Assembly (NCBI GenBank): GCA_013178275.1
Contig: JABLWZ010000005.1
Span: 1-64,000 of the forward strand
Source: Bacillota bacterium
GTDB taxonomy: Bacteria > Bacillota > Ch66 > Ch109
DNA: 64,000 bases
Reading direction: 5' to 3'
This document shows, piece after piece, positions 1 through 11,282 of the stretch; position 1 is the stretch's first letter, and the number at the start of each line of letters is the position of its first letter. The notes beneath the pieces are model-generated. The model had not been told where the DNA came from and ran no database searches. It saw only the letters and a list, made by a program, of their open reading frames with translations. The position numbers were made by a program, and so were the translations under genes.

Positions 1-116
1 AATTGGCGGAATGGGAAACAGCACGGAACAGAAATCAAAAAGGTGTTGACTGGCAATTTACTACTGATGATGCAAGAATCAAGTTAAAGAGGCTTTATCC
101 ACAGTTTAAGAGTTAA
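1..116 (+). pseudogene. IS630-like transposase, C-terminal end (truncated by window start)
   Basis: Frame from nt 3 reads LAEWETARNRNQKGVDWQFTTDDARIKLKRLYPQFKS*, the typical C-terminus of IS630-family transposases; may be intact upstream of the window. Confidence 0.7.
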
Positions 117-178
117 CAGTGTACTAGTAATTTAAATATCTGATCAATCGTATGTTCTAAGGAAATGAGGTAAACATT

Positions 179-1567
179 ATGCCGAGTACTATTTTGGGGG
201 ATTATTTTACTAGAAAGAAAAGTGCTGAACAAGGGCTGATCAGTATTTTAGACTCAATTGATTCGGCTATATTAATTACCGACGAAAATACGGTTGTTTG
301 TTATGTAAATGATGCATTTACTCGCGTATTTGGAACAAAACCTGAAAGAATTATCGGTAAATCTCTTAATAATTTGAGATTAAAACAAACCGTTTTACTT
401 CCTGATGTTATTAAAAGCGGAAAGAGGATTAATGGTTTTTATAGGCCGGATGCCGAATGTTTTCTAGATGCAATTCCGATAATCGTGGATAATAAAATCA
501 TTGGAGGAATTGCAACTGGAAAAGATGTGAAAGAGATTTGCAGACTAAATGATGAATTACAAAGAAATGTAAAAAAATATAAGTCTTTAGTAAAGACTGC
601 TTCCCGAGCATATGAAGCAAAATATACATTTAAGGATATAATTGCCGAAAGTGAGATTATGCAGGAAGCCCTCAATTTGGCAATGAAAGGGGCAAAAGGG
701 GAGTCAAATATTCTAATTACCGGTGAGAGCGGAACCGGTAAAGAAATGGTGGCCCAAGCCATTCATAATTACGGTAAGCGATCAAACGGCAAATTTGTTG
801 CCGTAAATTGCGCCGCAATAGCGCCGTCACTGGTAGAAAGTGAATTATTTGGTTATGAGGAGGGAGCATTTACCGGGGCTAAAAAGGGCGGAAAGATTGG
901 TTTCTTTGAGATAACAGCCGGCGGAACGATCTTTCTTGATGAGATTGGGGAGCTCAGTTTAGATATACAGGCAAAACTTCTTAGGGCCATTCAAGAAAGA
1001 ACTATAAGGAAGGTTGGAGCAACAAATGAAATTCCGTTTGATGCAAGAGTGATTGCTGCAACAAATAAAGATCTCAAGGAAAGAATCAGGGAGGGGAATT
1101 TTCGAGAAGATCTTTATTATCGCATTAATGTTGTAAATATTCATTTGCCTCCTCTTCGACAACGAAAAGGAGATATTCAATTGCTGGCTCAAGCATATCT
1201 CCAAAGATACTCCCAAAATAATAATCGCCGGTATGAATTTGCTGATGAAATAAATCCCGTTTTTCTTCAATATACTTGGCCAGGGAATATTCGGGAATTG
1301 TGTAATGTCATTGAGCATGCCATTAATGTGTGTGATGGAGAAGATCGCATTTTGGTCAGCCATCTCCCTGATTCGCTACAATCGTTAAAAGTAAAACAAA
1401 ACACAGGCAAACTTTCAGATTTGATTCAAGAGTACGAAAAGCAGATACTCTTAACGTATTTAAATAAATATGGGCGGAGCGTAAATGCAAAAAAACAAAT
1501 TGCCAATGAGTTGGGAATTTCTCTTGCTACACTGTATAAAAAGCTCGATACAATAAAAAATGAGTAA
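179..1567 (+). CDS. Sigma-54-dependent transcriptional activator (PAS + AAA+ + Fis-type HTH)
   Basis: GESGTGKE Walker A, ESELFGYEEGAFTGA (GAFTGA loop), PAS-like N-terminus, C-terminal HTH. Confidence 0.95.
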   Translation: MPSTILGDYFTRKKSAEQGLISILDSIDSAILITDENTVVCYVNDAFTRVFGTKPERIIGKSLNNLRLKQTVLLPDVIKSGKRINGFYRPDAECFLDAIPIIVDNKIIGGIATGKDVKEICRLNDELQRNVKKYKSLVKTASRAYEAKYTFKDIIAESEIMQEALNLAMKGAKGESNILITGESGTGKEMVAQAIHNYGKRSNGKFVAVNCAAIAPSLVESELFGYEEGAFTGAKKGGKIGFFEITAGGTIFLDEIGELSLDIQAKLLRAIQERTIRKVGATNEIPFDARVIAATNKDLKERIREGNFREDLYYRINVVNIHLPPLRQRKGDIQLLAQAYLQRYSQNNNRRYEFADEINPVFLQYTWPGNIRELCNVIEHAINVCDGEDRILVSHLPDSLQSLKVKQNTGKLSDLIQEYEKQILLTYLNKYGRSVNAKKQIANELGISLATLYKKLDTIKNE

Positions 1568-1574
1568 CGTAATA

Positions 1575-1765
1575 TAATACATAGCCTTCATGATCGACGG
1601 CCAGGGCAACCAGGATAGACACGATCTCAAATTCTCCGCCCCAGCACCGCTTGAGGAATATGCCATCCAGGTAGACATAAGGATAACTGCTTTTTAAGGG
1701 ACGATTCCTCCAGGCTTCAATATGTTGATATACTTTCTTGTTGAGTTCACTTATAGCACCCGTTG
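1575..1765 (-). pseudogene. IS256-family transposase remnant
   Basis: Reverse-strand reading gives VYLDGIFLKRCWGGEFEIVSILVALAVDHEGY, typical of the IS256/mutator DDE region; no intact ORF. Confidence 0.6.
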
Positions 1766-1872
1766 AAATCAGGGGGGGGCCTTTAAAACCTCTCCCTGAT
1801 TTCTAACATTTTAGAAAGAATGATTAAAAGATCCCCGGTATATAAGCAGTTCTTTGGTAATTTCTGATATTT

Positions 1873-2346
1873 CTAAAACACTGGAATTTGTTCCAGTGTT
1901 TTAGAATTTCTCTGGTTGTTTTTTGAAGTAAGGAAAAAGGTTCCCCTGCTCTTTGCCAGAAGTTGGCCATCGCCGTTGTATATTCCCGCCTCGGCTACCA
2001 GCGTATTACTTGTCACATGTAATACAGAGGCTTCAGCAACCAGCTCAGTACCAAGTTGAACCGGGGCAAGGAAGTTTATATTCATTTCGATGGTTACTCC
2101 CTTTAAGCCCAGGGTAAAAGCGGAAAACCCCATCGATGTGTCCGCCAAGGTAGTAATGATTCCGCCATGCAGCCGCCCCTGAGAGTTTAAAAACTCGGGT
2201 TTAACGGTGATTTTTAAACCCGCTTCGCCCTCACCAAGGTACTTGATCGTTATACCCAAAGCCGAGTAAAAGGGTATCTCCCGCAGCATATCTACAGTAT
2301 CAGCCAAGGTTTTTTCAATACCCCGTTTTTCAATTGATTCATCCAT
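1873..2346 (-). CDS. PaaI/hotdog-fold thioesterase
   Basis: 157 aa with GGIITTLADTSMGFSAF hotdog motif. Confidence 0.85.
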   Translation of the reverse strand: MDESIEKRGIEKTLADTVDMLREIPFYSALGITIKYLGEGEAGLKITVKPEFLNSQGRLHGGIITTLADTSMGFSAFTLGLKGVTIEMNINFLAPVQLGTELVAEASVLHVTSNTLVAEAGIYNGDGQLLAKSRGTFFLTSKNNQRNSKTLEQIPVF

Positions 2347-2499
2347 AGTATTTAAGCCCTGCCTTAGTTTAATATTTCAATAATATTATTTTAAAGCAAG
2401 ATTCATGCCCATGAGTCCGCATAAAAAAAGAGACCCATGGTCCACTAAAATTTTTTATTATTTATTGTATATTTATACATTTTATTCCATATATTTTAT

Positions 2500-2862
2500 C
2501 TATTTATAAAGCGAGGCAAGAGAGATTCCCAGTTTCTTTGCTACCACGCGCTTGGTGTCAAGGCTGGACCCATTGTGTTCCAGCATAATAATTATCGCCT
2601 TACACTCCGCCCCCCGCATTATCTTATCCAAAGGTTCGTCTATCTTTTTCTCTATTACTTCTTTATTGGCCAAACACTTGGGCAGGTGACGATCGGTTAT
2701 CAAGTCATCTTCACACATGTTTACCGCAAATTCGACCACGTTGCGCAGTTCACGCACGTTACCCGGCCAAGGATACTGCAGTAGTATATCATGGACCTCA
2801 TTATTGAGGCGATAATTACGTCCCATTTTTATATTAATAGGTTTCCAGATACTTTTCAGCAA
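2500..2862 (-). pseudogene. C-terminal fragment of a sigma-54 activator (end of AAA+ plus Fis HTH)
   Basis: YPWPGNVRELRNVVEFAVNMCEDD plus HTH; lacks GAFTGA/Walker motifs; N-terminus replaced by IS3 OrfA-like sequence. Confidence 0.8.
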
Positions 2863-2944
2863 GCAGTTTAATAGTGGTTTCTCCGTTTAAGATTCGTTGG
2901 ACTGCAGGTACTTTAAACTCACGATCATACCTTGCCTTTGTCAT
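2835..2944 (-). pseudogene. IS3-family OrfA N-terminal remnant
   Basis: Reverse strand from ATG at 2944, preceded by ggaggt: MTKARYDREFKVPAVQRILNGETTIKLLAEKYLET. Confidence 0.6.
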
Positions 2945-3606
2945 CTTGAATACCTCCTTCTTTATTGTAGGGGTATTCTTAATGTCTATCAAACCTGGGA
3001 AAGGTCACTCCTTTTAGCGTTGTTTTGGCTATGCAACTTAAACATACACTTGGAGTTACATCCGTGTCATTTTAAATGTGCGATACTTATTTTTCCCTTA
3101 TCCGAATTAGCTTTGCTGAGTGATCAGCGGGCAACTAAGGCGGTAAAGGAAGGTATATATGAAAGGAGATATTGTGCCAGTAGAAATCAAGACCAAACTC
3201 TTAAAGCAACGCTATTTGAGGAAATTCTTATTGGATGTTTCTTAAATAGTAGAAGTGTGGATGGCCATAATAAAGACAAGCCGTTGTTTTTCGGTGCTGG
3301 TAGAGAAAATAAGAGCTGGCACAGATATTGCATCAAATATGAAAAAGAGTCGCCTACATAATGTATTCTTCAAAGTATTCTTCAAACAAACCAGTCTTAA
3401 AAGAGAGGTGATTCAGAGAATCGATTTATGTTTCGGTTGTTATTCCAGTTCGAGGCATAAAGCTTAGAACATATAGAACAGGAGGGATTTAAAAAATAGA
3501 CTATATGAATTTGGTGGACAATAATACCTGTAAATCCGCCATATACGTTTGCTAAGCTTCGCTTTCAAACAAGACCCAAAGCACAGGTAGAAACGGAGGG
3601 AGAACG

Positions 3607-3882
3607 TTGAGCGCCGTCGTTAACGAAATCTGTTCCCAAGACATTTACTCGGTCTGGCAAAAGGTTTCCAAGATTATCTGGCTGCAAAACAGCATCAGCA
3701 CCCAGATGCTGGAAATAAACTACCAGCTCAAAGAATTGGAAGGGCTGCTCCCAGAGTTCAAATCGACCCTGTCCAACCTGAACCCCCAAATAACCGAAAA
3801 GATCAAACAGATCTTGGCGAATAACGCCGGCATATCCGAAGAATTCGTCACCACCTGGATGCGGATCAGGGGTCTCATGTAA
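3607..3882 (+). CDS. Small hypothetical protein upstream of the CoA-transferase genes
   Basis: 91 aa ORF with ggagg upstream, same strand as the following genes. Confidence 0.6.
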   Translation: MSAVVNEICSQDIYSVWQKVSKIIWLQNSISTQMLEINYQLKELEGLLPEFKSTLSNLNPQITEKIKQILANNAGISEEFVTTWMRIRGLM

Positions 3883-3926
3883 GGTATCCAGTAAAGTGGA
3901 TCGACGCCTAAGGAGGACTATGAAGG

Positions 3927-5066
3927 ATGCAAGACCAGCAAAAAGTCATGACCGCGCGGGAGGCGGTGCAGCGGTTTATCAAACCCGGCACCCATATAGC
4001 CTTCGGCGGGGTGACCGTCGGCCGTAAACCCATGACCATCGCCCGGGAAATCGTCCGCCAGGGAGTCGGCGAGCTCTATGTAACCGCCAACTTCTCCAGT
4101 TGGGTGGAAGAAATGCTGGCTGGCGCCGGCCTGATTAAAAAATTTGAGACCACCTACTTCGGCCTGGAAGCCGGGATGCCAGTGGCTTACGCCATTCGCC
4201 GCGCGGTGGAAACCGGCGAGATCGAACTCCTGGAAGACTACAGTAACCTTAGCTTTGCCATGCGGGCGTTGGCCGCGCGCATGGGATGGCCCTTTGCTCC
4301 GTGCATGGGCGACCTGGGCAGCGACCTCCCAGAATTCGACGTGTTCGGGCGCGCCGGTTTACGCGGCAAAGACGCGAACGGCGACTGGATCCACCCCGGC
4401 ATTCCCCCGAAAAAACTCCAGGTCATTGACGACCCCTTCGAAGGGTGGGGCCTGCGGCCAAGAAAGTTCCGCACTGGGGAAGACACCTGCGCCAACCAGA
4501 CCAATGCCTACCGGCAGTTAGGCCCCAAGGCCACCGCCTACACGGGGAAACAAGGAGTCAAAGTCGCCCTGGTCCCCCCCCTGCTGCCCGAAGTAGTGGT
4601 CATCCGGGCGCAAAAAGCCTCCGTGGAAGGGACCGTACGGGTCGAGGGGGTTGTGGGTTCCGACATCGACCAGGCCGTATCCGGGAGGATTCTCATCGTC
4701 GAGTGCGAGAGAGTCTGCTCCGCAGAAGAACTGCGCTTTTTGCCCGAACACAACCAGATTCCTGGCTTCTTCGTGCACGCGGTCGTGGAGCAGCCCTTTG
4801 GAGCCCATCCCACTTCGGTCCCCAGCTACTACGACTACGACTACCACTGGCTGCGGAGATACGTCCAAACCTGCAACCACCAGTCCCTTGACTTTATAAA
4901 ACGCTTTTGGCGCGAGGAAGTCGGAGACACCGAAAACGACTGGGATTACTTCACCAGAAAAATCGGGTGGAGCCACCTGTTAAACTTAGTTGCCGACCCG
5001 GTATACCGCTACAACCCAGAGTATGATCGCTTTGGGGAAATGGAAGGAGGAGAAAAGCGTGACTGA
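3927..5066 (+). CDS. CoA-transferase family I, alpha subunit (glutaconate/IpdA-like)
   Basis: 379 aa, GTHIAFGGVTVGRKPMTIAREIVRQG N-terminus; overlaps the beta subunit. Confidence 0.85.
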   Translation: MQDQQKVMTAREAVQRFIKPGTHIAFGGVTVGRKPMTIAREIVRQGVGELYVTANFSSWVEEMLAGAGLIKKFETTYFGLEAGMPVAYAIRRAVETGEIELLEDYSNLSFAMRALAARMGWPFAPCMGDLGSDLPEFDVFGRAGLRGKDANGDWIHPGIPPKKLQVIDDPFEGWGLRPRKFRTGEDTCANQTNAYRQLGPKATAYTGKQGVKVALVPPLLPEVVVIRAQKASVEGTVRVEGVVGSDIDQAVSGRILIVECERVCSAEELRFLPEHNQIPGFFVHAVVEQPFGAHPTSVPSYYDYDYHWLRRYVQTCNHQSLDFIKRFWREEVGDTENDWDYFTRKIGWSHLLNLVADPVYRYNPEYDRFGEMEGGEKRD

Positions 5067-5946
5067 GACATCCGCGACCCTAAAAGCCGACTACCACAGC
5101 TACCTGGCTTCCCGCGGACTCGAAGCTGACAAATGGATCACCAACGAAATCATGGCGATCGCCACCGCGCGGCAGATTCCCGACCGCTCCTTCCTCTTCG
5201 TCGGCACCGGGCTGCCCATGGCCGCCAGCATGCTGGCCCAGCACACTACCGCGCCCCGACTGACCATGATCTCAGAAGTCGGGATTGTAGGCCCCCAGAC
5301 CGTCCACACCCCCATCTCGGTCATCGACCCGCGCCTAGCCCTGAAAGCCGAAATGCTCGGAAGCATCGCCGACGTCTTCGGACTCATCAGCCTGCGGGGT
5401 TTCTGCACCCACGGCATCCTGGGAGCCGGCCAGTGCGACAAATACGGAAACATCAACTCCACCATCATTGGAGACAGCTACTGGCCGGCCGGGGTTTCCC
5501 CCAGCGGGAGCGGTCCCAAAACCCGGCTGACCGGGAGCGGTGGAGCGAACAGCATCGCATCGGTAGCCGACGAAATCATCGTTATCATGGTTCACGAAAA
5601 GCGCCGCCTGCCCGAAAAAATAGACTACCTCACCACCGTTAGCGGGCAGCGGGGTCCTGGCCAAGAAAACCGCTTCCAGTACGGACTTTTCCGGGGAGGA
5701 AAAGTCACCGTCTGCACCGACCTCTGCATCATGAAATCCGACCCGGAAACCGGCATCCTGAAACTCGCCCAGGTCTACCCGGGGGTATCCATCGAGACCG
5801 TCAAGCAGAACACCGGGTGGGATTTAGACACCAGCCAAGCCACCACCTTAGATCCTCCCACCGAAGAAGAATTGATGACCTTGCGTATGGTGGTGGACCC
5901 GGGGCGGCTATACCTGGGGAGAAAATCCAAGCGTAAGGATGCCTGA
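5059..5946 (+). CDS. CoA-transferase family I, beta subunit (IpdB-like)
   Basis: GTG start at 5059 preceded by ggaggag; 8-nt overlap with the alpha gene; SEVGIVGP and GSGGANSIAS motifs. Confidence 0.85.
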   Translation: MTETSATLKADYHSYLASRGLEADKWITNEIMAIATARQIPDRSFLFVGTGLPMAASMLAQHTTAPRLTMISEVGIVGPQTVHTPISVIDPRLALKAEMLGSIADVFGLISLRGFCTHGILGAGQCDKYGNINSTIIGDSYWPAGVSPSGSGPKTRLTGSGGANSIASVADEIIVIMVHEKRRLPEKIDYLTTVSGQRGPGQENRFQYGLFRGGKVTVCTDLCIMKSDPETGILKLAQVYPGVSIETVKQNTGWDLDTSQATTLDPPTEEELMTLRMVVDPGRLYLGRKSKRKDA

Positions 5947-6109
5947 CGACGAAGCGCGAAACGTTACGGGAAGCAGGGGCAATCGTAGTCGATACTCCCT
6001 GGGACCTCCAGGAAGCTCTGAGTTCATTGGGAATTAAATAATACCAATACCTATTAAGGAAATAAAGTGAAATACCTGTGGAAAACAATTTTGAAGGGAG
6101 ATTGAACTA

Positions 6110-7321
6110 ATGGATTTTACATTAAGTTTTGAACAAAAGACAATCCAAAAATTGGCCAGGGATTTTGCCGCTAAAGAAGTTCTGCCGGTGGCTGCCAAGT
6201 ATGAGAAGGAGGGTATTTTCCCCCGCGATATTATTCGTAAGATGGGTGAACTGGGATTCATGGGCTGTGCTTTCCCAGAGGAGATTGGCGGATCCGAACT
6301 CGGATTTATGAATATGGTTTTGATAATTGAAGAGATCACCAAGGTTATGGCGTCTCTTGGATCAGCCTTTAATATGAATGCCATGACCTGCCCTTACGCT
6401 ATTGCAATGTTTGGGACAGACGAGCAAAAACAAAAGTATGTACGTCCTCTCATTACCGGCGAAAAAATCGGATATATGGGTCTAACCGAACCAGGTGGTG
6501 GATCCGACGTGCTTGGTGGTATGAAGACCAGGGCTGTCAAAGACGGTGATTATTACGTCCTTAACGGTTCCAAGACCTTTATTACTTTTGCTACTGAAGC
6601 AGACTGGGGCGTTTTATATTGCAAGACTGATCCCAGTAAAGGCCATGCCGGTATTTCGGGCTTCATTATTGAGACGAATACTCCCGGGTTTACTGCCACC
6701 CGTATAAATACTGTCGGTATGGGAAAAGCAGTTCCCACTTGTGAAATAGCTCTTGAAGATGTTCGGGTACATAAGGATAATTTGCTGGGTGAAGAAAATA
6801 AAGGTTTTGGCTATGCCATGACTGCTTTGGATCATGGGCGAATTACTGTTGCTACCCGTGCTGTGGGCCTGGCTCAGGCATCTTTAGATGCTGCACTAAA
6901 ATACGCCAACGAACGCGAAGCTTTTGGACAAAAAATCGGCAAGTATCAGATGGTGCAGAGGCTGATTGCAGAAACGATATGTGACGTTGAGGCAGCGCGA
7001 CTCTTGGTTTATCGTGCAGCCTACCTGATGGACTGTGGATATGTTCCCACCCGGGAAAGCTCCATAGCCAAGTACTTTGCCGCCGAGACATCATATAAAG
7101 CGTCTCAAGTTGCTGTAGAAATATTCGGGGGTTATGGCGTATGCGAGGAATATCCCATTTCCTTGTATAATGGCCAGGCTCAGCTTGTTCGGACCGGAGA
7201 AGGTTCACCTAATATTCAGAGACAACTCATCGCCCAGGATGCACTGGGGTATAAAAAAGCTAGCAGAGGCAACAGAAGGATAATTAAACTGCGCTCGGAT
7301 ATAGTGGAACCTGAAGAATAG
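6110..7321 (+). CDS. Acyl-CoA dehydrogenase
   Basis: MGLTEPGGGSD, YANEREAFGQKIGKYQMVQ, QVAVEIFGGYG, YNGQAQLVRTGEGSPNIQRQLIA. Confidence 0.93.
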   Translation: MDFTLSFEQKTIQKLARDFAAKEVLPVAAKYEKEGIFPRDIIRKMGELGFMGCAFPEEIGGSELGFMNMVLIIEEITKVMASLGSAFNMNAMTCPYAIAMFGTDEQKQKYVRPLITGEKIGYMGLTEPGGGSDVLGGMKTRAVKDGDYYVLNGSKTFITFATEADWGVLYCKTDPSKGHAGISGFIIETNTPGFTATRINTVGMGKAVPTCEIALEDVRVHKDNLLGEENKGFGYAMTALDHGRITVATRAVGLAQASLDAALKYANEREAFGQKIGKYQMVQRLIAETICDVEAARLLVYRAAYLMDCGYVPTRESSIAKYFAAETSYKASQVAVEIFGGYGVCEEYPISLYNGQAQLVRTGEGSPNIQRQLIAQDALGYKKASRGNRRIIKLRSDIVEPEE

Positions 7322-7479
7322 GAACAGTGAGTGATGGAGCGCCGAAGGCGGGCCGGTTGAAATCCTGCGCTTTTAGCCGACCAAAGGTCGGGGCCGAACC
7401 CTCCGGCTATAGTCAGTGGTTGTTTAGTTGTTAATGCTTGTATGGGTTACTGGATCATACTGCGGGTAATGCTATTATG

Positions 7480-7790
7480 GCATTACCTGCAGTTAGTCTA
7501 GGAGTAATCCCAAGCTGGTGGGGGCACTCAGAAATTACCTCGGTAAATTGGCAGACAGAAGGCTAAACAGTTTATCTTTACCGGCAGGCGGTTGAGCGCT
7601 ATGGAAGCCAAGGAATTTGGACTGGCAGTTAAAGTGGGGTGCCACAGGATCAGCTAATGGAGGCGGTTAAAGCGGGAGTAGCGGAAATAACCAAGAATGC
7701 ACCAGTAGCTGTTTACCAGGCAAAAAAAGCTATTAACTATTGTAGCGACCTGGATATAAACTCTGGTTTGGTGCTTGAAGCGGATATATA
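7480..7790 (+). pseudogene. Enoyl-CoA hydratase (crotonase) remnant, frameshifted
   Basis: AVSLGVIPSWWG, then QFIFTGRRLSAMEAKEFGLAVKV, then ITKNAPVAVYQAKKAINYCSDLDINSGLVLEAD in different frames. Confidence 0.75.
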
Positions 7791-7878
7791 GGAAGGTTTA
7801 GGGGTATGAGCAGAAACTTCCCCAGATAGGTTATTGCTAATTAAACAAGTAGAACAATTAATAAGGAGGTACTTATAT

Positions 7879-9900
7879 TTGAAATTCAATTTTTTGAATA
7901 AATTTAATATTGGCACACAGATAATTATTGTATTTTTCGGGTTGTCGTTAATTATCTGCTTTACTTTAAGTTTTATAGCTTATCGTTCGTCTTCAAAAGC
8001 GACGACAGAATTGGTTAACTACACTTTAGAAATGAAAGCGGGAGATGCAGCAAATGAAGTAATAGGAAGTATTAAAGCAATGCTTCAACCTATGGAAACT
8101 CTATCAAGGAATGATCATATTGCTAGTATGAACTGGCAGCAGCAACTGCCTATACTGCAAGAAGAGGCTCAAAAGTTGGGTTTTCAGGCTTTAGGGATAG
8201 TTTCCCCTGATGGTAACTTACGACAGTCCGATGGTCGTAACTCTGACATCTCACAGCGGCAGTATTTTAAGGACGCCATGGCTGGGAAATCATCCGTCTC
8301 TGACCCAACTGTTAGCAATTTGGACAAGTCAATTGTAATCATGGCGGCTGTTCCTATTAAAGACGGTCAGGGTAAAGTTGTCGGCGTTATGACTGGTAGA
8401 TCAGACTATACTGCATTAAGTAATATCGTCGCTGGAATAAAGATAGGGAATACTGGTTACGGATACATGATTAACAATGCTGGGTTAACGATAGCCCATC
8501 CGAACGAAGAGAAGGTCAAGTCGATGGAAAACACTCTTGAGGCCGTGAAGAAAGATCCCTCATTAGCTTCTTTAGCGGCTATTATAAAGAATATGGCTTC
8601 CGGTGAGAAGGGTTACAGCAGTTATGAAGACAGTGGGGTTAAAATGCTTGTTGGCTTCTCGCCAGTACAAGGTACTTCCTGGTCGGTAGGGGTGGCCCAA
8701 CCGGAGGATGAAGCCATGGCATCGTTAAAGTCACTGCGAAATAATGTTATTTTAATAACTGCGGTATTGATTCTCATTTGTATGGTTGCCGGATTGATTA
8801 TGGGCCGTTACCTGGGCAGACCCATTATGGCAGCAGCTAAACATTGCGACCTAATAGCAGGAGGTGATTTCAGTAAATTAATGGAAGAGACCTTTGTCAA
8901 TCGTGGAGATGAGATTGGTGCTTTAGCTAAAGGCTTCAATAAGATTGTCATTAATATTAACGAAATTCTAAAACAACTTCAGCATACTTCACAGCACTTA
9001 CTTAAATCAAGCCAAGCGATGAATGCCTTATTTCAGTCGGCATCAGCTACCATGCAGCAGGTTTCAGCTTCTACCCTTCAGATATCTAGCGGCTTGCAGA
9101 ATGTTTCTGCCTCTACTGAAGAAATCTCTGCTTCTGGTGAGCAGATGTCGGCCTCAGTCTCGATTGTGTCTGACGAAGCTAAAGGTGGGGCATCCCAGGC
9201 AACGGAAATTGACAAGCGTGCTGAAACCATGAGCAAACAGGTACAAACCAATAGGCAAAATACATATAACGTTTATGAAAATATTAGAGGAAAAGTTATA
9301 AAAGCTATTGAAGAAGCTAAGATTATTGAAGAAATTTCTAATCTAGCAAACTCTATATCAAATATTTCAGAACAAACAAACCTCCTAGCGTTAAATGCTG
9401 CTATTGAAGCGGCTAGGGCTGGAGAACAGGGATGGGGCTTTGCGGTAGTTGCTGATGAAGTGCGTAAACTTGCTGCTGAATCGTCAGAAACTGTGAAGAA
9501 CATTCATAGCCTAACAGGTAAAGTACAGGTGACTATCGGTGAACTAATATCTAATTCTCAAGATTTGCTGGACTTTATCAGTAAAGATGTTACCGATGGC
9601 TACGATTCCATGATTGAGGTCAGTAAGCAGTATCAGCAGGATGCGAATATATTCCTTAACTTGTCTAATAAGACTGCAAATGCTTCTACTGAAGTGCTGG
9701 CCGCTGTTGAAGAAATTAGTAAAGCGTTGGATTCCGTAGCGGCCACTATCACCGAAAGTGCTGCCAGCTCCCAGGAAATCGTCAGGAGTATCGAGTATAC
9801 AAACAAATCGATGGTAGAGGTCACCGATGCGGCGAACCAGTTAGCTGAAGAAGCGGCTAAGATGGACGAAGTTGTAAAGCAATTTAAAACATTGAATTAA
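7879..9900 (+). CDS. Methyl-accepting chemotaxis protein with N-terminal Cache sensor
   Basis: TTG start after aaggaggt; Cache region, HAMP, MCP hairpin [41 protein letters not shown]. Confidence 0.93.
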   Translation: MKFNFLNKFNIGTQIIIVFFGLSLIICFTLSFIAYRSSSKATTELVNYTLEMKAGDAANEVIGSIKAMLQPMETLSRNDHIASMNWQQQLPILQEEAQKLGFQALGIVSPDGNLRQSDGRNSDISQRQYFKDAMAGKSSVSDPTVSNLDKSIVIMAAVPIKDGQGKVVGVMTGRSDYTALSNIVAGIKIGNTGYGYMINNAGLTIAHPNEEKVKSMENTLEAVKKDPSLASLAAIIKNMASGEKGYSSYEDSGVKMLVGFSPVQGTSWSVGVAQPEDEAMASLKSLRNNVILITAVLILICMVAGLIMGRYLGRPIMAAAKHCDLIAGGDFSKLMEETFVNRGDEIGALAKGFNKIVININEILKQLQHTSQHLLKSSQAMNALFQSASATMQQVSASTLQISSGLQNVSASTEEISASGEQMSASVSIVSDEAKGGASQATEIDKRAETMSKQVQTNRQNTYNVYENIRGKVIKAIEEAKIIEEISNLANSISNISEQTNLLALNAAIEAARAGEQGWGFAVVADEVRKLAAESSETVKNIHSLTGKVQVTIGELISNSQDLLDFISKDVTDGYDSMIEVSKQYQQDANIFLNLSNKTANASTEVLAAVEEISKALDSVAATITESAASSQEIVRSIEYTNKSMVEVTDAANQLAEEAAKMDEVVKQFKTLN

Positions 9901-10190
9901 AATATATCGGATAAAGACTCCTTTCGATAGTCTCCATTTGATTCCTGGTAGATCTCGCTAATCAGTATTAGTAATTCTTCATTGGATTTGGTCCTGGCGC
10001 TCTTATCGGTCTTTTTGTTGCGGTAGTCATAGCGGGAGTAGCCCAGTTCATTCTCTAGTTCGGCTTCCAGCATCTTTTGGAGGGCTTGGCCGAACATCTC
10101 TTTGAGTGCTCCTGAACATCTGTAGCAGTCTTTAGGTTCTTTTCCTTGATAAACTGTTTGATCTGATCGTCGGTAAAAAGCCCCATAAAT
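9897..10190 (-). pseudogene. IS256-family transposase N-terminal remnant
   Basis: FTDDQIKQFIKEKNLKTATDVQEH then MFGQALQKMLEAELENELGYSRYDYRNKKTDKSARTK; frameshifted and truncated. Confidence 0.8.
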
Positions 10191-10403
10191 GTAAGCCCCT
10201 TAGAACTCATTTTAATCCAGGTCCCAAGGGTTCACACAAATTATTTTACAGTCTGATCGACACTATCACCAATATTAATTATATAAGGAAACTGCCTTTT
10301 CCGGATTGAAAATTTAGAATGTCACTTTAAATATAAAGTGCTAAGCGTAGTACCTATTTTAGGCGGAAGAGAGCGGATTGGATCACTTGTGTTAGCTAAA
10401 AAC

Positions 10404-10717
10404 ATAAGTGATCTCTACTTCTTGATTTATCTATAATTATTATTTGTTATTTGTTGAGCGAGCGTTATAGCATCCTAGAAATTACGTTTCTCATTTTACA
10501 GAAATCGTCGTTACGATATTCATAGTTTTAACCCCCTGAACTAAATTTTATTTGACTTCTATAAGTGATCTCTACTTGTTGATTTATCTATAATTATTAT
10601 TTGTTATTTGTTGAGCGAGCATTATAGCATCCTAGAAATTACGTTTCTCATTTTTCAGAAATGGTCGTTACGATATTCATAGTCTTAACCCCCCTGAACT
10701 AAATTTTATTTGCTTCT
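10404..10717. repeat. Tandem direct repeat, 2 x ~157 bp (10404-10560 and 10561-10717)
   Basis: Both units start ataagtgatctctactt and share >90% by eye, e.g. tgagcgagc..tatagcatcctagaaattacgtttctcattt..cagaaat.gtcgttacgatattcatag. Confidence 0.9.
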
Positions 10718-11223
10718 ACCGGTGAATTTACTGATGCTGATTTTATTTTTCTACATATCCTTTTATTTGTGACGCTCTGAATCCTTTTAAATTTATACCA
10801 GGCTGGTAAGTGAAACCGGTAAATAGTCTTATCCGTCGTGATTATGGTGAATGAAGCCCGGTCGAAAGAAGATTCGGCCCACAGCTCCACAATGTCTTTG
10901 GCCGGATAATAATTGGGTAATATTATCCCAAAAGTCCCTTTAATGTCTCCTCCTTTTATGATCGGCCATATACAGCTGTTGATGATTTCTCCATATTCTT
11001 TATATTCAAAGGATGACACAATAGGCTTCTTTTCCAGGATACACTTTTCTATAAAGCCTTTTATAAAAAATTTTTCTCCGATTTTGATTTTATTATGATT
11101 TACCCCATAGCTGTTAACATAAACAAACCTGTTTTTGTCTGTGGCAAAACAAATAATGTCTCTTTCATGCGCACGAATCAGGGATGATAAATATACCCGG
11201 ATAAATTCAGCGTTTTGTTCCAT
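10699..11223 (-). CDS. Hypothetical sensory-domain-like protein
   Basis: 174 aa ORF; layout FATDKNRFVYVNSYG...GEKFFIKGFIE...IKGTFGIILPNY resembles a stand-alone small-molecule sensor domain; weak. Confidence 0.5.
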   Translation of the reverse strand: MEQNAEFIRVYLSSLIRAHERDIICFATDKNRFVYVNSYGVNHNKIKIGEKFFIKGFIEKCILEKKPIVSSFEYKEYGEIINSCIWPIIKGGDIKGTFGIILPNYYPAKDIVELWAESSFDRASFTIITTDKTIYRFHLPAWYKFKRIQSVTNKRICRKIKSASVNSPVEANKI

Positions 11224-11282
11224 CTCAAGTCTCCTAAATCTGGCAAATATAAATTATCAAATTTAACCACTCTGTGAATCTA

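Noticed and set aside
2897-3361. 154-aa plus-strand ORF
   Set aside because: Cys/Leu-rich, no recognisable domain, overlaps IS debris; unlikely coding.
7471-7486. Sigma-54 motif tatggcattacctgcag upstream of the MCP gene
   Set aside because: GG-to-GC spacing is N8, not N10, and it lies inside the crotonase pseudogene.
10404-10717. CRISPR-like array
   Set aside because: Only two adjacent 157-bp units without spacers and no cas genes; tandem duplication.
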